Positions 16,665 through 25,111 of a DNA stretch of 39,459 nt are shown piece by piece. Positions within the stretch are counted from its first letter, which is position 1; the number at the start of each line of letters is the position of its first letter. The position numbers were made by a program, and so were the translations under genes. Under the pieces are notes generated by a model, which saw only the letters and a list, made by a program, of their open reading frames with translations, made no database searches and had not been told where the DNA came from. Source of the DNA: CAIPAT01 sp041665605. Lineage in GTDB: Bacteria > Verrucomicrobiota > Lentisphaeria > Victivallales > Victivallaceae. Location: contig JBAYIO010000045.1 in assembly GCA_041665605.1 (NCBI GenBank), forward strand, positions 1 through 39,459. Reading direction: 5' to 3'.

Positions 16665-19600
16665 ATGTCGCATAAATTGCTGTTCAATGTCATGCTTCAC
16701 ATTAGTTTTCTTATGTTTTGGACAATTAGTGATGCTTCCGGCATGATTTACTATGTCAGTAACACGGGAAACGATGCGTGGAACGGTCAGGCGTCAACTT
16801 ATCAAGGCGGGAACGCGGGACCCTGGAACTCCATTTCTCAAATTAATAACTATAACTTTAATCCTGGCGATCAAATACTGTTCCAGCGGGATGGGATATG
16901 GAGAGACACCCTGCTTATCCATAACTCCGGCAATGTTAATCAACCCATAATCTTTGGAGCATATGGAACAGGCGCAAAGCCGGTAATCACCGGGTCTTCT
17001 CCAATAACAGGCTGGACAGCTTACAACGGAAGCATCTGTCGCGCCACAGTAAACAATCCGGTAACACAATTATTCGTGAACGGTAAAAGACAAATACCTG
17101 CCAGAAGCCCTAATACCGGATTTTTTAATTTAGTTAAAAACGGAGACGCGCAGCATTGGATAATTAAGCAGGCGTTAACGGTCGGGGATGACTACTGGAA
17201 TGGCGCAACTGTATTTACTCGTTCCTGGCCCTGGTATGCAGAGGAAAAAACGATAACAGACTACACGCAAAGTGTACAGCAAATTATTCTTAACAGTTCA
17301 GTTAATTCCACATTAACCGGAATCCCGTGTTATATTGAAAACCTGCCAGGCACTTCTCCGGGCTGCCTGGATCTGCTGGATTCTCCGGAGGAGTGGTATT
17401 ATAACTCCACGACTGATTATCTATACTTATGGTTGCCGGCAGGAGTAACTCTGTCTGACCTTAACAACGGAGCCGCAGAGATATCGGCATCGGATGCAAG
17501 CGGTATCGTAATCAGCAATAACGCTGGATATATCCAGATAGAAAACTTATATATTTGTAATTTTTCCAGTTACGGAATAAGTACCCAAAACCCAAGTCAA
17601 GCCGTCTCGAATATTACAGTCCTCAATAATACCATAACCCAGATTGGCACAAAACCGTGTCTGAACTACGGCGCGGCGGTGTATCTGCCGTACGGGAGCT
17701 ATCTGCATGTGACCGGGAATACGCTGTCCTGCTCGCTTTACGGCATTCTTGCCGTACGTGCCCAAAACAGCGATTTTACATATAACAGAATAAATGATAT
17801 AGGTTTTAATGGCATATCAGTGCCAGGGCTTGGAGATACTAATCTTGCTTCCAGCAATACAATATCTTATAACTATGTGGAACGCTGTTGCCTGACATTG
17901 GATGACGGCGGAGGCATTTATACTCAATTCGCAACAAATACCACAATCAGCAATAATATCGTTAAAGATATAATTGGCAGTCATTCTGATCCGAGCATAC
18001 ATCAGGCTTATGGAATTTATCTGGACTATCACTCGAATCATGCAACAGTGTCAAACAACATTGTCATAAATGCGGATTGTGGTATTTTTTCCAATAACCC
18101 TTCTTATGCAACTATCAGCAATAATACAGTTTATATGACTAGAGAGTGCGCCATGGAATTAAATGCGTACAATTATAATGATCTCACAAACAATGTGGTT
18201 AACAGTAATATCTTTTTCCCTTCTCCCAATGCAAAAGACTGCATAACGACATATAACGGTCTGGACGGAACATCTCCAAACAACTTCTTCACCGGGGACA
18301 ATAATTATTATGGGCATAAGTATGTAAAAGGCAACAATGCCAATACTTCTAATTTGTCCCTTCCTGCATGGCAGAATGTGTCAGGGAACGATCCGAATTC
18401 AGTAGATTTGTATAGTTATTTTGATTTAGACGGATTAAAATCCGTGATTTATTTGAATGACGATGCGGTTAATTCCAGGACGGTGTATCCCGACTATGAC
18501 TATTTGGATTTATACGGCAACAGCTATGCTGCCGGAAGCGCTGTTACGCTACAGCCGTTTACCGCGAAAATATTTATCAACCGCAATTCTTTAAGGGGAT
18601 ATTGGCAATTGGACGAACCCGGTGGTTCTTCCGCGTTTGATTCAACGGCCAATAGAAATAATGGCACGGTGTGCGGCGGCGCGACATGGGCTGCCGGATA
18701 TACCGGCGGCGCCTTGAGCTTTGATGGTTCAACCGGTTATGTTAACTGCGGGAATAAGTCTTCTTTGCAGTTGAGCGGCGACTTGACGTTGTCGTTCTGG
18801 ATGTACCCGACCAATATCACAAAGGGAAGGCAGAACCTGCTGGACAAGAGTTATGGCGGCGAATTTAGCCTGGTACTGGAGCCGGATGGAGCGTTGACCT
18901 TTTATCACGGGAACGGAGGATATTATTGGCAAGGGAATATACTTCCACCCGGAACGGTTCAATCTGACCAGTGGCAGCACATAACCATCACAAGAGACGC
19001 AGTTAACAGGGCGGTAAAATGTTTTTATAATTACAGCCTTATCGCCTCAGTCACATATCCCGATGAAGTAAATAAGCTGCCAGGCAAATCGACGGCGCCG
19101 GTATATATCGGCAAAGGTTTCGCCGGTTTCTTCGCCGGCAAAATTGATGATGTACTTCTCGGCAGCTCCTGCACGGATTCAAATCTCGCGGGTTATTGGC
19201 CATTAGACGAAGTCACCGGTTATTCCTATTACGCATTTGACTCGGCTGCCAATATAAATGATGGCATGCTGCACGGCGGTACGGCCTGGACTGCATCAGG
19301 ATATATCGGCGGCGCCTTGAGTTTTGATGGTTCAACCGGCTATGTTGACTGCGGGAATAAGTCTTCTTTGCAGTTGGATGGCGATCTTGCGCTGTCATTC
19401 TGGATGTACCCGACCAATATAACAAAAGGAAGGCAAACCTTGATAGACAAGAATTATGGCGGCGAATTTTCCGTAATAATGGAGCCCGCTGGCGGACTGT
19501 CCTTCTATCACGGCACGGCACGGCAGTCCGGATATTACTGGCAGGGCAATATACTTCCTTCCGGCACGATTCAGAATAATCAGTGGCAACATATAATCAT

Positions 19601-20417
19601 TGCCAGAGACGCAACCGCCAGAACGGTAAGGTGTTTCTATAATGACAGCCTTATCACCACAGTCACATATCCAAGTGACGTCAATAAGCAGCCAACCAAA
19701 TCGACGGAACCGGTATACATTGGTGAATTGAACGACAGCTTTGGTACTTGGTTTCCCTATTACTTTGCCGGCAGAATCGACGATGTACGCATCAGCAGTT
19801 CCTGGATAAATAATTCCAAAGTCGCCAGTTCCTGGTTATTAAATGAAACCAGCGGCTATACCGCATTTGACGCAGCGGCAAATAATGACGGCACAGTACA
19901 CGGCGGCGCAACCTGGACTGCATCAGGGCATAGTGACGGCGCCGTGTACTGTGCCGTCATTATTTGCCGCTGCGTCAAATGCGGGAGTAACCCTTCTCTG
20001 CAGTTGAACGGCAATCTTACGCTGTCATTCTGGATGTACCCGACCAATATAGCAAAAGGACGGCAGAACCCGCTGGATAAGAATGCCGGCGGCGAATTTT
20101 GTGTGGTCCAGGAGCCTGATGGAGGACTTTCCTTCTATCACGGCACCAGCTTGCAGGCTGGATATTATTGGAATGGCGGGAACCATATACTTCCTGCCAA
20201 TACAATTCAACTTAACCAGTGGCAACATATAACAATCACGAGAGATGCTGCTACCAGAACGGTAAAGTGTTTCTATAATGACAACCTCATCGCCACTGTC
20301 ACATATCCTGATGAATTGAACAGGCTGCCGCGCAAATCGCTGGATTCACTGTTTATTGGAAAAGGAGTACACGGCTTCTTTGCCGGCAAAATCGATGATA
20401 TACAAATAAGCAATTAA
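16665..20417 (+). CDS. Secreted beta-helix protein with three LamG domains
   Basis: This 1,250-residue protein follows AAAGGAGG. A signal peptide ends near residue 25 (SDASG). Residues about 27-625 form a right-handed parallel beta-helix (pectate-lyase-like fold), shown by the opening YYVSNTGNDAWNG, the PWNSISQINNYNFNPGDQIL motif and recurring ISNNTV/ITVLNNTI turns. Three LamG (concanavalin-A-like) domains follow at about 642-838, 839-1049 and 1050-1250, each with SLQLxGxLxLSFWMYPTNI and a WQHITITRDA strand. They are near-identical in DNA over stretches, so they arose by recent duplication. In the third, FDGSTGYVDCGN is replaced by unrelated residues encoded by a 45-bp inverted repeat. Likely glycan binding, and possibly lyase activity; no catalytic residue was identified. 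Confidence 0.85.
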   Translation: MSHKLLFNVMLHISFLMFWTISDASGMIYYVSNTGNDAWNGQASTYQGGNAGPWNSISQINNYNFNPGDQILFQRDGIWRDTLLIHNSGNVNQPIIFGAYGTGAKPVITGSSPITGWTAYNGSICRATVNNPVTQLFVNGKRQIPARSPNTGFFNLVKNGDAQHWIIKQALTVGDDYWNGATVFTRSWPWYAEEKTITDYTQSVQQIILNSSVNSTLTGIPCYIENLPGTSPGCLDLLDSPEEWYYNSTTDYLYLWLPAGVTLSDLNNGAAEISASDASGIVISNNAGYIQIENLYICNFSSYGISTQNPSQAVSNITVLNNTITQIGTKPCLNYGAAVYLPYGSYLHVTGNTLSCSLYGILAVRAQNSDFTYNRINDIGFNGISVPGLGDTNLASSNTISYNYVERCCLTLDDGGGIYTQFATNTTISNNIVKDIIGSHSDPSIHQAYGIYLDYHSNHATVSNNIVINADCGIFSNNPSYATISNNTVYMTRECAMELNAYNYNDLTNNVVNSNIFFPSPNAKDCITTYNGLDGTSPNNFFTGDNNYYGHKYVKGNNANTSNLSLPAWQNVSGNDPNSVDLYSYFDLDGLKSVIYLNDDAVNSRTVYPDYDYLDLYGNSYAAGSAVTLQPFTAKIFINRNSLRGYWQLDEPGGSSAFDSTANRNNGTVCGGATWAAGYTGGALSFDGSTGYVNCGNKSSLQLSGDLTLSFWMYPTNITKGRQNLLDKSYGGEFSLVLEPDGALTFYHGNGGYYWQGNILPPGTVQSDQWQHITITRDAVNRAVKCFYNYSLIASVTYPDEVNKLPGKSTAPVYIGKGFAGFFAGKIDDVLLGSSCTDSNLAGYWPLDEVTGYSYYAFDSAANINDGMLHGGTAWTASGYIGGALSFDGSTGYVDCGNKSSLQLDGDLALSFWMYPTNITKGRQTLIDKNYGGEFSVIMEPAGGLSFYHGTARQSGYYWQGNILPSGTIQNNQWQHIIIARDATARTVRCFYNDSLITTVTYPSDVNKQPTKSTEPVYIGELNDSFGTWFPYYFAGRIDDVRISSSWINNSKVASSWLLNETSGYTAFDAAANNDGTVHGGATWTASGHSDGAVYCAVIICRCVKCGSNPSLQLNGNLTLSFWMYPTNIAKGRQNPLDKNAGGEFCVVQEPDGGLSFYHGTSLQAGYYWNGGNHILPANTIQLNQWQHITITRDAATRTVKCFYNDNLIATVTYPDELNRLPRKSLDSLFIGKGVHGFFAGKIDDIQISN
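18589..20417 (+). repeat. Three tandem LamG-coding repeats
   Basis: Units of about 600 bp start near 18589, 19183 and 19815. Units 1 and 2 share long nearly identical stretches, for example around 18705-18775 and 19306-19376, which encode GGALSFDGSTGYV and CGNKSSLQL. Unit 3 matches from about 19990 onward but diverges abruptly at the inverted repeat. Confidence 0.8.
19861..19984. repeat. Perfect 45-bp inverted repeat inside LamG domain 3
   Basis: The left arm 19861-19905 (starting CCGCATTTGACGCAGCGG) is the exact reverse complement of the right arm 19940-19984 (ending CTGCGTCAAATGCGG), with a 34-base loop. The left arm encodes normal LamG sequence (AFDAAANNDGTVHGG). The right arm encodes VYCAVIICRCVKCG where domains 1 and 2 have LSFDGSTGYV followed by N/D and CG. 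The frame is preserved. Confidence 0.97.
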
Positions 20418-20735
20418 TATATAAAACGATTCAATTACAGAGGATATCAGCCCGGTTATGTCGAAGACGGTTGTTTGAGGCAATGCTTGCATATATATTC
20501 TGTGCATGAATGGTGATTTTTATATTGAACCAGAATGCACCACGACGTAAACACAGAAAGAATATATTATTATAGTTGTTTTTGATATAACATTAGGAAC
20601 ATAGTTTTTTAATTAACATCAACAAGGGGTGTCATGAAACTTTGAAATACTAAATTTTTGCTCATTTACTCGACTCAAAAGCGATGAATTGAAGACTCAA
20701 TTAATTATAGAAACGAATTTTGGTATTAAAACGAG
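20418..20735. other. 318-bp AT-rich gap
   Basis: No gene, convincing terminator or clear promoter was seen between the beta-helix gene and the GHL6 gene. A GGGGTG followed by ATGAAACTTTGA (about 20625-20646) would encode only three residues and was not called. Confidence 0.6.
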
Positions 20736-22700
20736 ATGAAAAACAAAATGCACGAACCTAAGTACTGTTTATTTTATGATAATCACACGATGCCGGCATG
20801 TCCGGATGTGGGCGAGAATTTCGATGCGGAATTATTCACCGACCGGATCAAGGCCTGCGGCGTGGATTACCTGACGTTCCATGCCAGATGCAACATGGGC
20901 ATGGCTTATTACGACACTAAAATCGGCATCAAACATCCGTCCTTGAAATATGACATGTTCGGCAGACTGGCGGAAGCATGTCAGCGTAAAGATATTGCAC
21001 TGACCGCTTACTTGAATGGCGGTATCAGCAATGAGGAAGGGTTGCGACATCGCGAATGGACGACTTTGCTGTTCGACGGGCGGGAATATCGCGAGCCCCG
21101 GCTGACGCCCTATGTCCGGACGATGTGCTACAATTCGCCTTACCGTGACCACCTGATCGCGATGGTCGGGGAAATCGCCCGCAGCTATCCGGTTGCCGGT
21201 TTCTTCATTGACTGCCTGGCGGCTTATCCGTGCGTATGCCCGGCTTGCGTCAAGGAAATGAAAGAGCGCGGCATTGACTGGAAAGTTGAATCGGAAGTAG
21301 TAAAATTTTCCGAGTTTTCCGCGCTCCGGCTGTCCCGCGACATTGCGCAAGCCGCAAAGGCAATCAATCCGGAATATCTGCTGTATTTCAACGGCCCGTC
21401 CTTTGAGGAACAGGCGGAAATCGGGACGTATCTGGAATGCGAATGTCTGCCCACCGGCGGCTGGGGGTATGAATTTCTGCCGACATTCTCGCACTACATG
21501 CGGACGCTTGGCGACAAACCGGTACTTAACATGACCGGGCGTTTCTACAACTGGGGCGATTTCGGCGGACTGCGTCCGGAAGCGGCGATCAAGTCCGAGT
21601 TGCTGTACGGCCTGGCCAACGGCATGCGCCCGAACATCGGCGGGCATTTTCATCCGCGCGGTGATCTGGAAACTGCGGTATTGGACCGGATCGGGAAAAT
21701 ATACAAAGAATTTCAGACCATGGAGCCGTGGTTCGATCAGGCGAAAAACTTTACTGAAGTCGCCATCGTATATCCGAAAACCATTAATGAAATCCGGTAC
21801 AGCAAGGCAGTATCCGGCGCGGTCAGAATGCTGAGCGAACTTAAGCAGCAGTTTGACATTGTAACTGAATTTTCCGACTGGAGCAAATATCAGGTACTGG
21901 TGATTCCCGATGACGTTGCGTTCAGCGCGGAAACCGCACGGCGCGTCAAAACACACATTGCCGCCGGGAAAGCGGTTATCTCCAGCGGCATATCCGGCAT
22001 GAATCCGGGGAAAACGCAGTTTGTGCTGGAACAGGAATGGGGGATAAAATATAACCGGGAATGCGATTTCGATCCGGCATATTTCGCCGTCGGCAAAAAC
22101 TTCAATCAAGGTCTGCCGGACATGCCATTATCTTTATATTCTTCAGGAATTGAAGTTGAAGCGCAGCAGGATACCCGCGTGGAAGCATATTTGATAAAAC
22201 CGTACTACAACCGGCATTGGGACGGCGAGCATGCCTTCTTCTATAATCCGCCGGATAAGATTACTGATAAACCGGCGCTGACCATTTGCGGCAAAGTAGC
22301 TCATTTCAGCCACCGCATTTTTTCCGGTTACAACTTGCAGGCACCGGTTGAACTAAGACGGCTGTTCGCGAATGTGCTGGAAAAATTCCTGCCGGAGCCG
22401 CTGCTGAAAACCGAAAACCTGCCGTCATTCGCCAGGGCGTTTGTAACAGAACAACCAGGACGCAGGATAGTCCACATCCTTGCCTATGTGCCGGAACTGC
22501 GCGGCGAAAAAACCGAGATGATTGAAGAGCCGATACCAATACTGAATGCGAAAATAGCGCTCAGGATTGATCGGGCGCTTCCTGTAAAAGCTTATCTCGC
22601 TCCGGAAGGCAAGGAGTTGCCGTTTACAATGAAAAGTAATTATATCAGCGCGGATGTTCCAGTTTTCAAAGGCTATGCCATGATCGTATTTGAATCGTAA
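20736..22700 (+). CDS. GHL6-type putative glycosyl hydrolase
   Basis: This 654-residue protein lacks a signal peptide, so it is cytoplasmic. The N-terminal barrel (about 20-330) reads VDYLTFHARCNMGMAYYDTK, IKHPSLKYDMFGRL, GFFIDCLAAYPCVCPAC and MRPNIGGHFHPRGDLE. This fits the 'hypothetical glycosyl hydrolase 6' family, distantly related to alpha-L-fucosidase/GH29-like barrels. The next part (about 345-560) resembles a beta-galactosidase trimerisation domain (VAIVYPKTINEIRY, VLVIPDDVAFSAETARRVK), and a small C-terminal beta-sandwich follows (IALRIDRALPVKAYLAP). Only a weak GAG precedes the ATG. It lies directly before two sugar transporters, suggesting that it cleaves what they import. Specificity is unknown. 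Confidence 0.8.
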   Translation: MKNKMHEPKYCLFYDNHTMPACPDVGENFDAELFTDRIKACGVDYLTFHARCNMGMAYYDTKIGIKHPSLKYDMFGRLAEACQRKDIALTAYLNGGISNEEGLRHREWTTLLFDGREYREPRLTPYVRTMCYNSPYRDHLIAMVGEIARSYPVAGFFIDCLAAYPCVCPACVKEMKERGIDWKVESEVVKFSEFSALRLSRDIAQAAKAINPEYLLYFNGPSFEEQAEIGTYLECECLPTGGWGYEFLPTFSHYMRTLGDKPVLNMTGRFYNWGDFGGLRPEAAIKSELLYGLANGMRPNIGGHFHPRGDLETAVLDRIGKIYKEFQTMEPWFDQAKNFTEVAIVYPKTINEIRYSKAVSGAVRMLSELKQQFDIVTEFSDWSKYQVLVIPDDVAFSAETARRVKTHIAAGKAVISSGISGMNPGKTQFVLEQEWGIKYNRECDFDPAYFAVGKNFNQGLPDMPLSLYSSGIEVEAQQDTRVEAYLIKPYYNRHWDGEHAFFYNPPDKITDKPALTICGKVAHFSHRIFSGYNLQAPVELRRLFANVLEKFLPEPLLKTENLPSFARAFVTEQPGRRIVHILAYVPELRGEKTEMIEEPIPILNAKIALRIDRALPVKAYLAPEGKELPFTMKSNYISADVPVFKGYAMIVFES

Positions 22701-22811
22701 AATGGAATTGCGGAATTTAACGATCATCCCGGATCGGAACGGAATAATAGTCTTTTTCCCGCCTTTAGCGCTGAAAAACTATTAAATACTGTCTGCCGCA
22801 GAAGAAGTCGT

Positions 22812-22840
22812 TTGATTAATTTATGTCAATAACTTATTGT
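22812..22840 (+). promoter_or_regulatory. Promoter of first transporter
   Basis: TTGATT (22812-22817), 17 bases, TATTGT (22835-22840). The palindrome CAATAACTTATTG (22827-22839) overlaps the -10 and ends 78 bases before the ATG. The same layout at the same distance recurs before the second transporter, which supports function. Confidence 0.6.
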
Positions 22841-22917
22841 ATATCGACAGGGCAAATCCGACAGCTATTTACAGACCCTTTGCAGCATAACGATCAAATA
22901 CGAAAGATTTACGCAAG

Positions 22918-24900
22918 ATGCATACTTCGCCTTCTGGTACGCAAAATGCTGCCATTGCTCCGCCAGGCAGTAAAACTTATCACTGCGGGACTCTGACCTA
23001 TACTAAAGCTGGACTGTTTATCCTTTTCGCCTGGCTGTTGTGGGGTGATTTCTGCTTTACCATGATGGAGGCGGTCGTACCGAGCATCATGCCGCTGAAG
23101 ATGAAAGCTCTCGGCTGCCCGAACTGGCTGATGGGGCTGATCCTGACTGCGGCGCCGAGCGCAATAAGCATGACGGTCGGACCTTATGTAAGCTTTAAAA
23201 GCGACCGGTACCGGAGCCGGTGGGGCAGACGCATTCCGTTTATTATCTGGTCGATGCCTTTCCTTTGCATCTGCCTTGCGCTGCTCGGCTTCAGCGATGA
23301 TCTGTGCATATTATTGCAAAAAAATTCTGCATTTCTGCAAAATTATACCCCCGCGACGATTACGATTGCGCTGGTTGCTTTTTTCCTGGTTATGTTTAAA
23401 ATTTTTGATATGTTCGTCAACTCGGTTTTCTGGTATTTGTTCAATGACGTCGTTCCGGTGCAGTTCCTGTCCAGGTTCATGGGCGCGTTCCGGATTGTCG
23501 GCACGGGCGCCGGCGCGCTGTATAACTGTTTTGTCTTTAAATATGCCGGAACTCACATGCGGGAAATCCTGGTCGGCGCCGCCTTGCTGTATCTGATCGG
23601 ATTCGGCATGGCGTGCCTGATGATCAAGGAAGGGCAGTATCCGCCGCCGAATGAGGCAGAGCGCAAAGCCTCGAGAGGGCTGCGCGGATTCGTAACATTT
23701 TTCAAAGAGTCGTTTTCCCATAAGTTCTACTGGTTCCGGTTCTTTCACACCTCATTCGGCGCTTTCGGCTATGCCATCGGCACGTTCACTATTTTCTTCA
23801 ATCAGGAAATGGGGATGTCGCTGGCGCAGATCGGCTATATCGGCGCATTGTCTTCTGTTGTCCAGATGGCGGCAATGTATTTCATGGCGATCTTTGTTGA
23901 CCGCTGGCATCCGATCCGCATCTGCACCTACGGCGCGGTTTTCGGCGTGCTGGCCTATATCATCAGCATGGTATGGATTTTTGTAACTATTCCCGGCACT
24001 TATTTTTTCTGGCTGAACATGGGCAATGCTTTCATCGGCGCTTTTATGTACGCACTGGTCGGAGTCGCCAGCCTGCCCTGCGAAATGCGGATTTTTCCGA
24101 AATCGAGGTTCGGCCAGTTCTGTTCGGCGCAGGCGATGCTGCGCAGCAGCTTCACGGTCGTGGCCGGAGTTATGGCCGGCCTGTATATAGATGCTGTCAA
24201 AATATTCTACGGATCCGACTTCGCTTACCGGTTTATTTTCATTTGGCTGGCGGTATTTACCGGAATCAGCGCGGCATTCATGGTATATGCTTACCGTGAA
24301 TGGTACCGGCTGGGCGGAGATAAGCATTTTCATCCTCCCGCGCCGTGGAACCCGTGCGGTATGGAGGAAATGGCGGTAGTGCCTATTGTCGGGCCGCAGA
24401 CGAAGTGGATGAATGTCTTTTTTCTGCTTTTCGACGGGATCATGATATTGTCCACAGCCGGGGTGCCGGTGTTGATGTGGTGGATGTACGCGCAGCATAA
24501 AATGCTGGCATTCAAATGGCATGGCCTGCTAATCCTGCCGCTTGAGATCCTGGCCTGGATCCTCTGGCTGATTTTGAAATCCTCAATGCGGCGGGATATT
24601 CATGCCGCACAAAACGGACTGCCTTTGAAAAATGGTATTCCGCATCATGGCATGCTGATTATCTTCGCCTCAAAATTTCTGCTTGCCATCGGAATCTGGG
24701 TATGTCAGGTGATTGTTTGCGTTATGCTCGACATGGAGTACGGCACCATTGTATTCAGTCTGGCGAACGCCATTACCAATTTCCTGCTGATCGGAACCAT
24801 TTATCTGCTGTGCAGGATTGAACGCGGCAACTCGGTTACGGTGGACGAAAAACCGGAGGCTGAGTTTGAACCGGCACCGGCAAATGCCGCCGCCGCATAA
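22918..24900 (+). CDS. Major facilitator / GPH-type sugar symporter, copy 1
   Basis: This 660-residue, strongly hydrophobic protein has 12 or more membrane helices. The loop after TM2 carries SFKSDRYRSRWGRRIPFI, matching the D-R-x(3)-R-WGRR-P signature of glycoside-pentoside-hexuronide:cation symporters and related sucrose-type MFS carriers. It is longer than typical GPH members (about 450-500) because of a large C-terminal region after DKHFHPPAPWNP with further helices (about 495-645). It is followed by a near-duplicate gene of the same length. It probably imports oligosaccharides for the GHL6 or GH38 enzymes; the substrate is unknown. There is no strong Shine-Dalgarno sequence, only a GAAAG 10 bases upstream. 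Confidence 0.88.
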   Translation: MHTSPSGTQNAAIAPPGSKTYHCGTLTYTKAGLFILFAWLLWGDFCFTMMEAVVPSIMPLKMKALGCPNWLMGLILTAAPSAISMTVGPYVSFKSDRYRSRWGRRIPFIIWSMPFLCICLALLGFSDDLCILLQKNSAFLQNYTPATITIALVAFFLVMFKIFDMFVNSVFWYLFNDVVPVQFLSRFMGAFRIVGTGAGALYNCFVFKYAGTHMREILVGAALLYLIGFGMACLMIKEGQYPPPNEAERKASRGLRGFVTFFKESFSHKFYWFRFFHTSFGAFGYAIGTFTIFFNQEMGMSLAQIGYIGALSSVVQMAAMYFMAIFVDRWHPIRICTYGAVFGVLAYIISMVWIFVTIPGTYFFWLNMGNAFIGAFMYALVGVASLPCEMRIFPKSRFGQFCSAQAMLRSSFTVVAGVMAGLYIDAVKIFYGSDFAYRFIFIWLAVFTGISAAFMVYAYREWYRLGGDKHFHPPAPWNPCGMEEMAVVPIVGPQTKWMNVFFLLFDGIMILSTAGVPVLMWWMYAQHKMLAFKWHGLLILPLEILAWILWLILKSSMRRDIHAAQNGLPLKNGIPHHGMLIIFASKFLLAIGIWVCQVIVCVMLDMEYGTIVFSLANAITNFLLIGTIYLLCRIERGNSVTVDEKPEAEFEPAPANAAAA

Positions 24901-25005
24901 CCGGACTTCTGATATAAAATCAATAAACAATGCAAATGAATTCCGTGTTTTGGGTTGTTAAAGGCTGAAAAACTGATTTATTATCGTCTGCCGTAAAAAA
25001 GTCAT

Positions 25006-25034
25006 TTGAATAATTTCTGACAATAACTTATTGT
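25006..25034 (+). promoter_or_regulatory. Promoter of second transporter
   Basis: TTGAAT (25006-25011), 17 bases, TATTGT (25029-25034). CAATAACTTATTG (25021-25033; extended by A..T to a 15-base palindrome) ends 78 bases before the ATG, exactly as in copy 1. The last 30 bases before both ATGs are also alike (GCATAACGAT...AAATACG). Confidence 0.6.
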
Positions 25035-25111
25035 ATGTAGTTTTGAGAAAAAAGAGAATATATATACAGGCCATTGCGGCATAACGATTAAATACGGAAG
25101 AATTACGACAA

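Noticed and set aside
20635..20646. Three-residue frame after GGGGTG upstream of the GHL6 gene
   Set aside because: Too short to call, and the ribosome-like sequence can be chance in this AT-rich gap.
20832..22109. 425-codon minus-strand frame inside the GHL6 gene
   Set aside because: It is antisense to a gene with clear family motifs; it has no recognisable domain or ribosome site.
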